DNA of 64,000 nucleotides from Rhodobiaceae bacterium (lineage in GTDB: Bacteria > Pseudomonadota > Alphaproteobacteria > Rhizobiales > Tepidamorphaceae), in NCBI GenBank assembly GCA_020637985.1, contig JACKJK010000004.1, forward strand, positions 124,001-188,000. Reading direction: 5' to 3'. The notes beneath the pieces are model-generated. The model saw nothing but the letters and a program-made list of their open reading frames with translations, was not told the DNA's origin and did not search any database. Shown here in pieces: positions 55,222-64,000 of the stretch (the stretch's first letter is position 1; the number at the start of each line of letters is the position of its first letter). The position numbers and the translations under genes were made by a program.

Positions 55222-57453
55222 TCAGCGGCGGCGCCTTTTTCCGCCGCGGTCGAGCAGCAGCAGCAACGGCGGCAGGAAGAACAGCGTCGCGGCAAGCGCG
55301 CTGACGAGCGTTGCCGTGGTGATCATGCCAAGGTCCCGGTTGACCCGGAATCCGGACGCCGACAGCACCGAGAAGCCGATTGCGATGGCAATCGTTGTCG
55401 TCACCACCGCGATGCCGACCGTGCGGAAGGTTTCCACCATCGCTTCCTGCGGCGAACGTCCGTTGCGGCGGTGGTAGTGATAGCGGCTCATGATGTGCAC
55501 CGTATCGTCGACCACGATGCCGAAGGTCATGGCGATGACCATGGTACCCGCGAACGTCAGCTCGCCCATCACGATGCCCCACGCCCCGTAGGCCATCAGC
55601 AGCGGCATCAGGTTGGGCACCAGGCTGGCAAGGCCCAGCCGCCAGCTGCCGAGCATCGCCACCATCAGCAGCGAGATGGCAGCGAGCGCCAGCGGCGTGC
55701 CGCGCACCATGGCCGCGCCGTTGCGCTGCGACAGGTGCGCGCCGAGCACCGCCATGCCGGTGGCAGTGGTCTTGCGCGCCTCCCCCAGGCGCGCCAGTTC
55801 GGCCTCCGCGTCGGCCGCGAATTCCAGCAGCACGTCGGCGGCGGCATCACGCAGCACGACGATCACCCGTGTCGCGCCGGTGCCGGCCGCTTCGTCGGCG
55901 AAGTCGCTGCCCAGCATCGTCTGCAGGCCGGCGTCGTCGCCGCGCCCCTTCAGCCCGTCGCGCAGCATCCCCGCCGACATGTCGTCGCGCGGAACCCCCT
56001 GCTCGTCGACCAGTCCATAGTCGCGCCCGCCCGCCAGCAGCACATCGGCGACAGAGGACACCGAAGCAACCTCGGGCCGCTGCCGTGCCCATCCGGCGAA
56101 GCGCGCGATGTCCGCGACATAGGAGGGGCTGGCGAAGTCCTCACCGGCACCGACCGGCACCGAGAATTCCACCGGCGTTATCCCGCCGACGCGCGATTCA
56201 TACAGCACCGTCGCCTGGCGGAAGGCGAAGCTGTCGTCGAAATAGGCGGCGAAATTGTCGCGGAAGACGATCTTTGTCACGCCCCACGCCGACAGCGCGA
56301 TCACCGCGATGGCGATGACGAGCAGCACGTGGCGCGCGGCGCACACCGCCCTGGCCAGTCGCGCCATCGCCCTTTCCACCGCCGCACGCGCCGGCACCGG
56401 GTTCGCTGGAATGATGGAGACGAGCGCCGGCAGCAGCGAGAACGACAGCACCATGGTGAGCGTCAGTCCCGCACCGACCATCGTCCCGAAGGTGCGGAAG
56501 GCCGGGCTGTCGGCGAGGTTGAGGCAGGCAAAGGAGATCACCGTGGTCAGTGTTGCCAGCGTGATCGGCGCCGCGTTGAGCCGCACCGAGCGCGCCAGCG
56601 CCGTCTGGCGCCCGCGCGCCGTCCGTAGCCCGTGCTGCCAGCCCAGGATGACGTGGACGCTGGTCGCCACCGACAGCCCCAGCAGCGCCGAAGGCGTGGC
56701 GCTGGTGACGCCGTTGAGTTCCAGCCCCAGCCAGCCGATCGCCCCCATCGTCGCGGCGGTGGCGACCGCCAGCACGCACAGCAGCGCGAGCGTCGCCGAC
56801 AGCGAGCCCAGCGTCACCAGCAGCAGCCCCGCGATCAGCACCGCCTCGATGGGCACGAACACCCACAGGTCGTTCTTGATCGCGTCCATGGAGGCGGCTT
56901 CCTGCGCCGGCCCGCCGGTGAACAGCACTTCGACGCCTTGCCCCGCGGTCGCCGCGTCGACGGTCTTCTGCAGCGCCGCCACAGTGTCGTAGGCGCTCGC
57001 CGCCACGCCCGAGATGGCGATGGTGAAGGTGGCGATCGGCGGCTGCTTCTCGGCGTGCATCGCGATGCCGCCATCGCCGCCGGCGATGTCGCCGCCGACC
57101 TCGATCACATCGGCCACCTTGCGGGCGGCTTCGGCGGCCGCCTCGGCGGCGGCGCGCAACTGCGCCTCGTGGACATTCGCGTTCGTCGCGCGCACCACGG
57201 CAATCACGTCGCGCCGGCCGCCGTAGCGCGCCTCGATGGCGTCATAGGCGACCCGCTCGGGCGCGCCACTGGAGAAATAGACCCGCGCGTCGGGATCGAA
57301 CGACAGGCGCAGCGTACCGGCCGCACCGCCGGCCAGCAGCAGCACGCTGAGCACGATGACGAGCCAGCGATTGCGCACCGACCAGGCGGCAAGCCCGGCC
57401 AGCGCACGCGCCGCCGCTCCGTTCGGCAATCCCTGTTCGTCGTCGTGTCTCAT
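55222..57453 (-). CDS. RND-superfamily exporter (MMPL domain)
   Basis: A 743-residue, ~12-helix inner-membrane exporter with two halves, each containing an MMPL/sterol-sensing type bundle. First helix RNRWLVIVLSVLLLAGGAAG, first loop with DVIAVVRATNANVHEA, repeats at FGIVVDDTVHIMSRYHYHRR (proton relay Asp) and ATSVHVILGWQHGLRTARG. Relatives export lipids or hopanoid-like molecules; no membrane-fusion or outer-membrane partner is adjacent. Divergent from an EamA transporter gene. Confidence 0.88.
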   Translation of the reverse strand: MRHDDEQGLPNGAAARALAGLAAWSVRNRWLVIVLSVLLLAGGAAGTLRLSFDPDARVYFSSGAPERVAYDAIEARYGGRRDVIAVVRATNANVHEAQLRAAAEAAAEAARKVADVIEVGGDIAGGDGGIAMHAEKQPPIATFTIAISGVAASAYDTVAALQKTVDAATAGQGVEVLFTGGPAQEAASMDAIKNDLWVFVPIEAVLIAGLLLVTLGSLSATLALLCVLAVATAATMGAIGWLGLELNGVTSATPSALLGLSVATSVHVILGWQHGLRTARGRQTALARSVRLNAAPITLATLTTVISFACLNLADSPAFRTFGTMVGAGLTLTMVLSFSLLPALVSIIPANPVPARAAVERAMARLARAVCAARHVLLVIAIAVIALSAWGVTKIVFRDNFAAYFDDSFAFRQATVLYESRVGGITPVEFSVPVGAGEDFASPSYVADIARFAGWARQRPEVASVSSVADVLLAGGRDYGLVDEQGVPRDDMSAGMLRDGLKGRGDDAGLQTMLGSDFADEAAGTGATRVIVVLRDAAADVLLEFAADAEAELARLGEARKTTATGMAVLGAHLSQRNGAAMVRGTPLALAAISLLMVAMLGSWRLGLASLVPNLMPLLMAYGAWGIVMGELTFAGTMVIAMTFGIVVDDTVHIMSRYHYHRRNGRSPQEAMVETFRTVGIAVVTTTIAIAIGFSVLSASGFRVNRDLGMITTATLVSALAATLFFLPPLLLLLDRGGKRRRR

Positions 57454-57541
57454 CGCCCACCACTATCACGGGCTGACCTGCCCCGGCCCTTGCGAAAAGG
57501 CAAGGCTTGTCGTCGCGCCGGGCTCCAGATAAAGGCGGCGC

Positions 57542-58441
57542 ATGTCCCGCCTTGCCGCCGACCTGCTGTTGCTTGCCGCAGCCCTGATCTGGGGCCTGGG
57601 CTTCATCGCCCAGTCCACGGCCATGGACGATGTCGGCCCGCTGACCTTCACGGGCCTGCGCTTCAGCCTCGCCGCGCTCGCCGTATGGCCGCTGGCGCGC
57701 CTGGTCGAGAAGCGCAAACGCGCGGCGATGGCGGCGGCGGACATGCGCGCCTGCGTGCTGATCGGTGTCGTCTTCTTCGCCGCGGCAGCATTGCAGCAGT
57801 GGGGCCTCGTTTCCACCAGCGTCACCAACGCCGGCTTCCTGACCGCCACCTATGTCGTGATGGTGCCATTCGCGGTGTGGGCGCTCTATCGCAAGCCCCC
57901 GCCGTTCATTGTATGGCCCGCCGCCATGGTCTCCGTCGCGGGCACCTTCCTGCTCGGCGGCGGCGGGATCGCACCGCTCGGCGTCGGTGATCTTCTGGTC
58001 ATCTGCGGCGCCGTCTTCTGGGCGCTGCACGTGACGCTCATCGGCCTGGTGGCCATGAGCTCGGGCCGCCCGCTGCATCTCGCCGCCATCCAGTTCGCCG
58101 TTTGCGGCATCTGCGGCCTTGCCGCCGGCATTCCGCTCGAACGCCCGGCGCTTGCCGCGCTCGTCGAGGCGGCACCAGAAATCATCTATGCGAGCCTGGT
58201 TGCCGGGGCACTCGGCTTCACATTTCAGGCCGTCGCCCAGCGCTACACCCCGCCTGCGGACGCCGCCATCATCCTGTCGGGCGAAGGCGTGTTCGCGGCC
58301 ATTTTCGCGGCCTGGCTGCTGGGCGACCGGATGCAAATGGCCGGCGCCATCGGCGCCGGCCTGATCCTTGCCGCGATCCTCGCGGTCGAACTCGCGCCGC
58401 TTGCACGCCGCGCGCGGCGCGCCCGCAAGACGATCTCTTAA
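57542..58441 (+). CDS. EamA/DMT-family transporter
   Basis: A 299-residue ten-helix exporter with two EamA repeats: LLLLAAALIWGLGFIAQSTA, then LPVIC-like second half beginning GVGDLLVICGAVFWALHVTL, and ILSGEGVFAAIFAAWLLGDR near the end. Substrate unknown. Its stop codon TAA overlaps the stop of the convergent purine permease in the sequence TTAA. The sequence is otherwise regular. Confidence 0.88.
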   Translation: MSRLAADLLLLAAALIWGLGFIAQSTAMDDVGPLTFTGLRFSLAALAVWPLARLVEKRKRAAMAAADMRACVLIGVVFFAAAALQQWGLVSTSVTNAGFLTATYVVMVPFAVWALYRKPPPFIVWPAAMVSVAGTFLLGGGGIAPLGVGDLLVICGAVFWALHVTLIGLVAMSSGRPLHLAAIQFAVCGICGLAAGIPLERPALAALVEAAPEIIYASLVAGALGFTFQAVAQRYTPPADAAIILSGEGVFAAIFAAWLLGDRMQMAGAIGAGLILAAILAVELAPLARRARRARKTIS

Positions 58442-59751
58442 CCGATAACGAACTTGACGCAGAAGATCGCCGCCAGCCCCCACACCGCCGGCGTCAGTTC
58501 CGCGAACTTGCCCGCGATCGCCTTCACCAGCACGTAGGTGATGAAGCCGAGCCCGATGCCCGTGGCGATCGAATAGGTCAGCGGCATGGTGATCGCCGCC
58601 ACCACAGCAGGTGCGGCCTCGGTGATGTCGTCCCAGTCGATCTCCGAAAGCCCGCGCGCCATGACGACGGCGACGTAAAGCAGGGCTGCCGCCGTCGCGT
58701 AGGCCGGGATCGATCCCGCCAGCGGCGAGAAGAACAGCGCCAGCAGGAACAGGCAGGCCGTCACCACCGAGGCAAGCCCCGTGCGCCCGCCCGCCGCAAC
58801 ACCGGCAGCGCTTTCCACGTAGCTGGTCGTGTTCGTCGTTCCGGCGAGCGCGCCGACGACGGTTGCCGAGGAATCGGCCAGCAGCGCCTGGCGCATGCGC
58901 GGCAGCTTGCCGTCCGCGTCGAGCAGGTTGGCGCGGTGCGCCACGCCGACGAGCGTGCCCGCCGTGTCGAACAGGTCGACGAACAGCAGCGACAGAGCGA
59001 CGATCCAGAAGCTGGTCGTCATCACCTTGCCGAAATCGAGCGCCAGCAGCGTCGGCGAGGGATCGGGCGGCATAGAAACGACGCCGCCGAAGGACGCCAC
59101 ACCGAAGGGGATGCCCGCAACCGTCGCTGCCAGGATGCCGATGATCGTCGCGCCGGGCACCTTGAGGTGGTTGAGCCCGGCGATCAGCGCGAAACCGAGG
59201 AAGGCGAGGATCGGACCCGCCGAAGTCAGGTCGCCTGCGGTCACCAGCGTCGCCGGATGGTCGACGACGATCTTGGCGTTCTCCAGCGCGATGATGCCGA
59301 GGAACAGGCCGATGCCGGCGGAAACGGCGAGTTTGAGCACGCGCGGTATGGCGTTGATGATCCATTCGCGAACCGGCAGCGCCGAGATCACGACGAACAG
59401 CACGCCGGAGCAGAACACCGCCGCCAGCGCCTCCTGCCACGAAAAGCCCATGCCGCCGACGACCCCGAAGGCGACGAAGGCGTTGAGCCCCATGCCCGGC
59501 GCCAGCGCGATCGGGTAGTTGGCGAGCAGCGCCATGATCATCGTGCCGACGAAGGCGGCGATGCAGGTGGCGACGAAGACCGCGCCCTGCGGCATCCCTG
59601 CCGCCGACAGGATCGCCGGGTTGACAAAGACGATGTAGGCCATCGTCAGGAAGGTGGTGAGGCCGGCGATGACCTCGGTGCGGATGCTGGATCCCGCGGC
59701 GCTGACGCCGAAGTACCTGTCCAGCCCGCCTGCTTGCGTGCCTGTGCTCAT
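58438..59751 (-). CDS. NCS2-family purine permease (AzgA-like)
   Basis: A 437-residue proton-coupled purine (adenine, guanine or hypoxanthine) uptake permease with about 13 helices. EVIAGLTTFLTMAYIVFVNP at the start, ALAPGMGLNAFVAFGVV with the helix-breaking Pro-Gly, DLFDTAGTLVGVAHRA and GALAGTTNTTSYVESAAGVA carry substrate and proton residues. GGGG pairs upstream of the ATG. Convergent with the EamA gene through the four-base TTAA. Confidence 0.92.
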   Translation of the reverse strand: MSTGTQAGGLDRYFGVSAAGSSIRTEVIAGLTTFLTMAYIVFVNPAILSAAGMPQGAVFVATCIAAFVGTMIMALLANYPIALAPGMGLNAFVAFGVVGGMGFSWQEALAAVFCSGVLFVVISALPVREWIINAIPRVLKLAVSAGIGLFLGIIALENAKIVVDHPATLVTAGDLTSAGPILAFLGFALIAGLNHLKVPGATIIGILAATVAGIPFGVASFGGVVSMPPDPSPTLLALDFGKVMTTSFWIVALSLLFVDLFDTAGTLVGVAHRANLLDADGKLPRMRQALLADSSATVVGALAGTTNTTSYVESAAGVAAGGRTGLASVVTACLFLLALFFSPLAGSIPAYATAAALLYVAVVMARGLSEIDWDDITEAAPAVVAAITMPLTYSIATGIGLGFITYVLVKAIAGKFAELTPAVWGLAAIFCVKFVIG

Positions 59752-59895
59752 GATTGCCCCCTGTGGCGCGAAACCGGCACCCCTTGCCGCCGGCCTTTCC
59801 CATAAGACGAAAGGCTAACCGCGATTCGGTCGCACCGGCGCAAAACCCGTTCATTTTCCACGGAAATCTGTCATCCGCCGGCCTGCAATTGCCTG

Positions 59896-59924
59896 TTGAA
59901 CCGTCTCCCCTACCCCCCTAAGCT
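59896..59924 (+). promoter_or_regulatory. Promoter of the FadL-type gene
   Basis: TTGAAC and TAAGCT with a 17-base spacer, about 25 bases before the ATG. Confidence 0.6.
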
Positions 59925-59948
59925 GCAACCAAAGCCTTGGGGGGCATC

Positions 59949-61220
59949 ATGAAGAATCGTGTTTTCGCGCAGATTTCACTTGCTGCAATCGTAGTATCAC
60001 TGTCGGGCGTTCCGGCTTTCGCGGGCGGCTTCTACGCGCCCTACCAGTCCTCGTCGGCCAATGCCACGGCGCTTGCCGGCGCGAGCGCGGGCACCGGCGA
60101 TCCCTCCGGGCTGTTCTTCAACCCCGCCGCCAACGCCTCGCTGCAGGGCCACCAGGTCTATGTCGACGCCAAGGTCTTCGTGCCGAACGTCTCGCTGAAT
60201 GCAACCACGGCGACCGGCCCGAACATCATCGGCAACCCGCCGCTGGCGGTTCCCAACACGGCGGGCGGCCTCGCCGACACCGCCTTCGCGCCCAACGTCT
60301 ACGCGTCCTACTCGATCAATGACCGGCTGAAGCTCGGCTTCGCCTTTTCCGGCCCCTTCGCCGCCAAGATCGACGCCGACCCGACCTGGTCCGGCCGCTA
60401 CCAGCTCACCAAGACCGACATGACCACCTATGCCGGCACGGTGTCGCTGGCCTACCAGGTGAACCAGGTGCTCGCCATCGGCGGCGGCGTCACGGTGGAA
60501 TATCTCGACGGCACCTTCGAGCGCGTCGAATTCGTCGGCGCAGACGGCATCGGCTATCTGGAAGGCGACGATGTCGCGGTCGGCTTCAACGCGGGCCTGA
60601 TCTGGACCCCGCATGAGGGCACCACGATCGGTCTCGCCTACCGTTCGCAGATGGATCACGGCTTTTCCGGAATGGCCGGCATCCGCGGCAACTTCCTTTT
60701 CGAGCGCACCGCGGACTACGACATGACGTTGCCGCAGGTCGTCTCGCTCGGCATCCGCCAGGACCTGCACGAGAACTGGACCCTGCTCGGCGAGGTGCAG
60801 TGGCAGGATTCCTCCTCCTTCACCGGCTTCGACATCGCGCTCGGCCCCAGCATTGCCGATCCGACGACACGCCGCGACGTGCGCCCGCAGAGCTGGGACG
60901 ACAGCTTCATCATCGCGCTCGGCCTGCAGTACCGCTCCGACGAGAAGACCACCTGGAGCACCGGCATCCACTACGACACCGCCGTCTCCGACGGCGGCGG
61001 CAACACGCTGTCGCCCGACGGCGACCGCATCATGATCGGCTTCGGTGTCGAGAAGCAGGTCAGCGAGCGCTTCAAGTGGTCGGCCCACTACGCCCACGTC
61101 TTCTACAAGGACGCCGGCATCAACGTGACGCCGAGCGCCACCAACACCCAGGGCACGCTCATCGGTTCGCTGGAAAGCGACCTGCACATGTTCGGCGTCG
61201 CCGGCACATTGACCTGGTAG
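59949..61220 (+). CDS. OmpP1/FadL-family outer-membrane channel
   Basis: A 423-residue outer-membrane beta-barrel for long-chain hydrophobic substrates. Signal peptide ending VPAFAGG, N-terminal plug with YQSSSANATALAGASAGTGD and PSGLFFNPA, the FadL hallmark, followed by a 14-stranded barrel of alternating residues ending in TLTW, a BAM recognition tail with terminal Trp. GGGGGG lies before the ATG. A strong bidirectional terminator follows. Substrate may be fatty acids or aromatic hydrocarbons. Confidence 0.92.
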   Translation: MKNRVFAQISLAAIVVSLSGVPAFAGGFYAPYQSSSANATALAGASAGTGDPSGLFFNPAANASLQGHQVYVDAKVFVPNVSLNATTATGPNIIGNPPLAVPNTAGGLADTAFAPNVYASYSINDRLKLGFAFSGPFAAKIDADPTWSGRYQLTKTDMTTYAGTVSLAYQVNQVLAIGGGVTVEYLDGTFERVEFVGADGIGYLEGDDVAVGFNAGLIWTPHEGTTIGLAYRSQMDHGFSGMAGIRGNFLFERTADYDMTLPQVVSLGIRQDLHENWTLLGEVQWQDSSSFTGFDIALGPSIADPTTRRDVRPQSWDDSFIIALGLQYRSDEKTTWSTGIHYDTAVSDGGGNTLSPDGDRIMIGFGVEKQVSERFKWSAHYAHVFYKDAGINVTPSATNTQGTLIGSLESDLHMFGVAGTLTW

Positions 61221-61247
61221 GCTCTGCTTCGGATACCTGCAAAGAAC

Positions 61248-61273
61248 AACCCCGGCGCGGCAGCGCCGGGGTT
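61248..61273. terminator. Bidirectional terminator between FadL and chemoreceptor genes
   Basis: Perfect 11-bp stem (AACCCCGGCGC) with a GGCA loop between convergent genes. + side continues with CTCCGTTTC, minus side with GTTCTTTG. Confidence 0.75.
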
Positions 61274-61301
61274 CTCCGTTTCAGGATAGGATTTCCGCCC
61301 G

Positions 61302-63005
61302 TCAGGCAGCCTTTTTCCGCAAGCCGCCAATCACCCTGGCCAGTTCGTCGAGGCCCTTGATGACCTCGCTGCTCGCCGTGTCGAGGTCTCCCAGCGCGGC
61401 AATCATCGCCTCGCGTTCGCCGCGTACCGCGGCTTCGAGCGCCCGTTTGGCCGACGCGTGCACCCTCTGGTGCGGATCGACCAGGCCGGCAAACGCTGGA
61501 TGTTCGCGCACTGCCTGCTCCTTGATGGCATCGTACCACTTGCCAAGCCGGCAATTGTGATGGTCGGGAACGTCGGCCGACTTCCACTCCTCTCTACCCA
61601 TGCAGGCGTCGATGGTGCGCTGCTTGAAGATGACATGGTCGATCTTGGCCATGTAGCACAGCGAGATGTCGGAATCCGCGTCGAACATCGAACCCGCGCT
61701 CTGCAGCAGGCGTTTCGTGCTGCTGCCGATACCGTCCGCGATCTGTGCCACCAGCCCGTCGCTCTCGCTCGCCTTGTTGGCGATATGGTCGATGTTGGAG
61801 GCGATCTCCGCGCTCGCGCCCTGCTGCTCGCCAAGAATGCCGCTGATATCGGCCATGCGCCCGGAAACGCTGCCGACCTGGGATGCGATCTGTTCCATGC
61901 GCTCGAGCACGCCGGTAATCGCCTCCTGGCCGCTGGCGACCGCGTCGTTGGACGAACGCATGTGCGTCTCGATGGCCTTCATGCCATCGCGCAGGGCGGC
62001 AATCCGCTTGGTGATGTCGTCCGTCGCGGTCGCCGTCTGGCTGGCCAACTGCTTCACCTCGCCGGCAACCACCGCGAAGCCCTTGCCCGCCTCGCCGGCG
62101 CGCGCCGCCTCGATGGTCGCGTTCAGCGCCAGGAGGTTCGTCTGCGCCGCGATGGTCTCGATGTCGGTGATGATGTGGCCGATCTGGTCGGACGCCTGCG
62201 CCAGCCCCTCGACGCTGCGTGCGGTTTCCTCGACCGCCCCGGCGATGTCGGCGATCGTCCCGGAAAGCTGGTCGATGGCCATGCGCCCGCTCGCCACCGA
62301 ATCCTGGCTCTCGCCGGCTTCCGACGATGCGCTTTCGCTGTTGCGGGCGATTTCCTCGCCCGACGCAACGAGCTGCGTCGCCGCCGAGGATATCGTCTGG
62401 CCGTTCACGGCGACTTCGCCGGAGTTCTGCTGCAGGTGCGCCATCGACATCATGATGTTGTTGAAGGCGACCGCCGTATCAGCCATCTGCCCGAGACTCT
62501 CGGTGCGCAACGTCTTGTCCTTGACCGCCGCCGCCTTGATCGTCGCCTCCTCGTAGCCGTCGAGCGACGCCGCCATGTCGGTGAACAGCCGAAGCATCAG
62601 CGTGCACAGGATGGAATCGAGGTCGGCGCGGCGGAAACCGGACTGGCGCGTGATGATGGGGATCAGCTTCATCATCACCCAGCCATAGGCGGACACGTAC
62701 CACGACGGCGAAAGCTGCACCTTGGCATGGTTCGCGCCAATCCAGTGGCTGCGCGCCAGGGCATCCTGCGACAGCGTATCGCCTAGGATCGCCAGCCAGT
62801 GTTCGGCCTGCGCCTTCTTCAGCCGCTCCACAGCTTCGGGACCGGAGAAGCGCTGGCCCATGTCGGTCTTGCCGAGCGTGTCATAGAACTCGCCAAGCAG
62901 CTTTGCGAGCTGGCTTTCGATACGCTGGCGCACCTTCGCAGGCACCTGCTTGCCCGGCATTGCCGTGTTCATGAAGGCCAGTGCGCTGTCGATTTCCCGG
63001 TTCAT
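61302..63005 (-). CDS. Globin-coupled chemoreceptor with C-terminal zinc-binding (CZB) domain
   Basis: A 567-residue soluble methyl-accepting protein with no transmembrane segment. Residues ~1-170 are a protoglobin sensor; the heme-binding His is His93 in GANHAKVQLSPSWYVSAYG. The MCP signalling hairpin follows (EIARNSESASSEAGESQ; tip IAAQTNLLALNATIEAARAG; KGFAVVAGEVKQLA). The C-terminus is a CZB domain: His457, Cys485 (NCRLGKWY), His512 and His516 as the 3His-1Cys zinc site. It combines oxygen or redox sensing with zinc or hypochlorous-acid sensing. No che genes adjacent. GAGG five bases before the ATG. Confidence 0.92.
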   Translation of the reverse strand: MNREIDSALAFMNTAMPGKQVPAKVRQRIESQLAKLLGEFYDTLGKTDMGQRFSGPEAVERLKKAQAEHWLAILGDTLSQDALARSHWIGANHAKVQLSPSWYVSAYGWVMMKLIPIITRQSGFRRADLDSILCTLMLRLFTDMAASLDGYEEATIKAAAVKDKTLRTESLGQMADTAVAFNNIMMSMAHLQQNSGEVAVNGQTISSAATQLVASGEEIARNSESASSEAGESQDSVASGRMAIDQLSGTIADIAGAVEETARSVEGLAQASDQIGHIITDIETIAAQTNLLALNATIEAARAGEAGKGFAVVAGEVKQLASQTATATDDITKRIAALRDGMKAIETHMRSSNDAVASGQEAITGVLERMEQIASQVGSVSGRMADISGILGEQQGASAEIASNIDHIANKASESDGLVAQIADGIGSSTKRLLQSAGSMFDADSDISLCYMAKIDHVIFKQRTIDACMGREEWKSADVPDHHNCRLGKWYDAIKEQAVREHPAFAGLVDPHQRVHASAKRALEAAVRGEREAMIAALGDLDTASSEVIKGLDELARVIGGLRKKAA

Positions 63006-63185
63006 GCATTCCTCGATTGCTTGTCATGCCTCTGCGCACCCTGGGCACGCAAAATGGTGCAAGGCCAGGGCGATGGCCTCGCACAAATCAGGAAAATCCT
63101 AAGCCCGGAATGGTTAATTTCCTCTGATGACCGGGTTCCCGGCGAGCGCAAGATGCCGGCCTCAACCGACGGTGCAGGCATCGGG

Positions 63186-63542
63186 TCAGCCGCGGAAGAT
63201 CACCGCCGCGCCCGCCGCGATCAGCATGAAACCAACCACGTGGTTCCACCCGAGCGGCTCCTTCAGGTAGGCGACCGAGAACACGGCGAACACGCCGAGC
63301 GTCACCACCTCCTGGATCGTCTTCAGTTCGGCGGCCGAATAGACCTGGTGGCCGATGCGGTTGGCCGGCACCGCCAGCCAGTATTCGAAAAACGCGATCG
63401 CCCAGCTGAACATCACCGCGATCGCCAACGGCGCGCTCTTGTACTTCAGGTGCCCGTACCAGGCGAACGTCATGAACAGGTTCGATGCGGTGAGCAGGAC
63501 GACCGGGGCAAGCCAGGGCCAGAAAGGGGCGGGCATCGTCAT
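63186..63542 (-). CDS. DUF486 (DMT-related) small membrane protein
   Basis: A 118-residue four-helix membrane protein. PVVLLTASNLFMTFAWYGHL, a central IAFFEYWLAVPANRIGH and a C-terminal LGWNHVVGFMLIAAGAAVIF match DUF486, a small DMT-like transporter group of unknown substrate. Starts at 63542 or two codons on cannot be decided. Convergent with none; lies before a gene-free stretch. Confidence 0.85.
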   Translation of the reverse strand: MTMPAPFWPWLAPVVLLTASNLFMTFAWYGHLKYKSAPLAIAVMFSWAIAFFEYWLAVPANRIGHQVYSAAELKTIQEVVTLGVFAVFSVAYLKEPLGWNHVVGFMLIAAGAAVIFRG

Positions 63543-63892
63543 GGTGGATGGATCTCCACTGCGGAAATTGCCGCGCGCTCGTGCGCCTGGGCGGTTTGCT
63601 TGTCAAGCGGATGTCGCCGCGCGCACGGGGCGGCGCGGGATATTTCGCGTCGCCGGGTTTCTCACCGCCATTCCGCCACAATCGCGGCGCTTCGGATTGT
63701 GTGCGGACCAACGCGCAAAATTGCGTAAGACCCGCCACCTGCTGCGGCCCAAACGCAGCCCCCTCCAGGCACCATCGAACGGTCGCCGAGGCGCGCAAGT
63801 GGCGCGGACCCCAAGCCGCCGGGGATCGCCCGGCCGCAGTAATCCGCAAGAGCATTCGATACACCATGATCCATCGAAAGGATCCCCGAGCC
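63543..63892. other. Intergenic stretch before last gene
   Basis: About 350 bases without a credible gene. Contains short open frames without start signals. A possible promoter element GATACA lies near 63859; no clear partner box. No repeat or terminator seen. Confidence 0.45.
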
Positions 63893-64000
63893 ATGTCGCT
63901 CCGTTCAGCCTTCATTGGCGCCGCGATGCTTGCCATCGGCGCTTCCGCCGCCTTCGCCGCAGATACTGTCGTCACCGGCAAGGTCGCCAACTGGGACGCC
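63893..64000 (+). CDS. Exported protein, 3' end cut off by the window
   Basis: Thirty-six codons before the window ends. A clear signal peptide (SLRSAFIGAAMLAIGASAAF followed by AAD) is present, then TVVTGKVANWDA, reminiscent of small periplasmic proteins of the DUF1344 type (not sure). AAAGGATCC lies about 11 bases before the ATG. Function unknown. Confidence 0.7.
   Translation, partial: MSLRSAFIGAAMLAIGASAAFAADTVVTGKVANWDA

Overview
The window is 64 kb of a high-GC (by eye) bacterial chromosome, most probably an alphaproteobacterium of the Hyphomicrobiales (Rhizobiales) type. The grounds are the yqeY-dnaG-rpoD block divergent from carA, carB followed by greA, an Lrp regulator and trxB, the roughly 60-residue insertion in CarB, the long acidic insertion in RpoD, families I associate with alphaproteobacteria (DUF992, HlyU-like, TadG-like VWA proteins), and a candidate small RNA carrying the CCTCCTCCC anti-Shine-Dalgarno motif. 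The genus cannot be fixed from what is visible. Gene density is high; I see no insertion sequence, prophage, rRNA or CRISPR array.

Layout. 1-5.3 kb: a branched-chain amino-acid type ABC transporter (binding protein cut by the window edge, LivH, LivM, LivG, LivF) followed by a kynurenine-formamidase-like hydrolase. 5.4-9.98 kb: a single-pass membrane protein coupled to an orphan TAXI binding protein, a PhyH dioxygenase and a glutathionyl-hydroquinone-reductase-like GST. 10.1-13.1 kb: an accessory-looking segment with a TIR-transmembrane-repeat protein, an AT-richer gene-free stretch and tRNA-Ile2(CAU). 13.2-19 kb: a SIMPL protein and two paralogous TadG-like VWA proteins that differ mainly in their linker (13 glycines versus about 45 proline-rich residues), flanking a DUF6065 gene. 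19-23.9 kb: a GNAT/class III cyclase/SnoaL operon, an epimerase, a Cys-rich exported protein and a HlyU-family protein. 23.9-24.4 kb: a cluster of intergenic palindromic repeats.

24.4-42.3 kb is the housekeeping core: rpoD, dnaG, yqeY, carA, a ureohydrolase with an altered metal ligand, a tautomerase with a divergent HxlR regulator, a zinc metallopeptidase, an EamA transporter, carB, greA, Lrp, trxB and a LysR regulator. 42.4-42.6 kb holds a well-supported small RNA candidate. 42.6-48 kb: msrP, an EF-G-like GTPase lacking the catalytic His, DUF992 and an aspartate-type aminotransferase with a striking double palindrome over its promoter. 48-64 kb: a PQQ-type sugar dehydrogenase, an ornithine-cyclodeaminase family enzyme, a CDF metal transporter, a choline-sulfatase-like gene with a palindrome array at its 5' end, a glycosyltransferase-like gene, TPR, MMPL, EamA, purine permease and FadL proteins, a soluble globin-coupled chemoreceptor with a C-terminal zinc-binding (CZB) domain, a DUF486 protein and the start of an exported protein.

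Working logic. The core genes cover replication priming, housekeeping transcription, carbamoyl phosphate for pyrimidines and arginine, transcript-cleavage rescue and thiol redox balance. Around them lie uptake systems (Liv, TAXI, NCS2, FadL), sensing (globin/CZB receptor, cyclase) and envelope proteins (Tad-like VWA pair, MMPL exporter). Starts were chosen from Shine-Dalgarno placement where the sequence allowed. All functional names rest on motif recognition without database searches.
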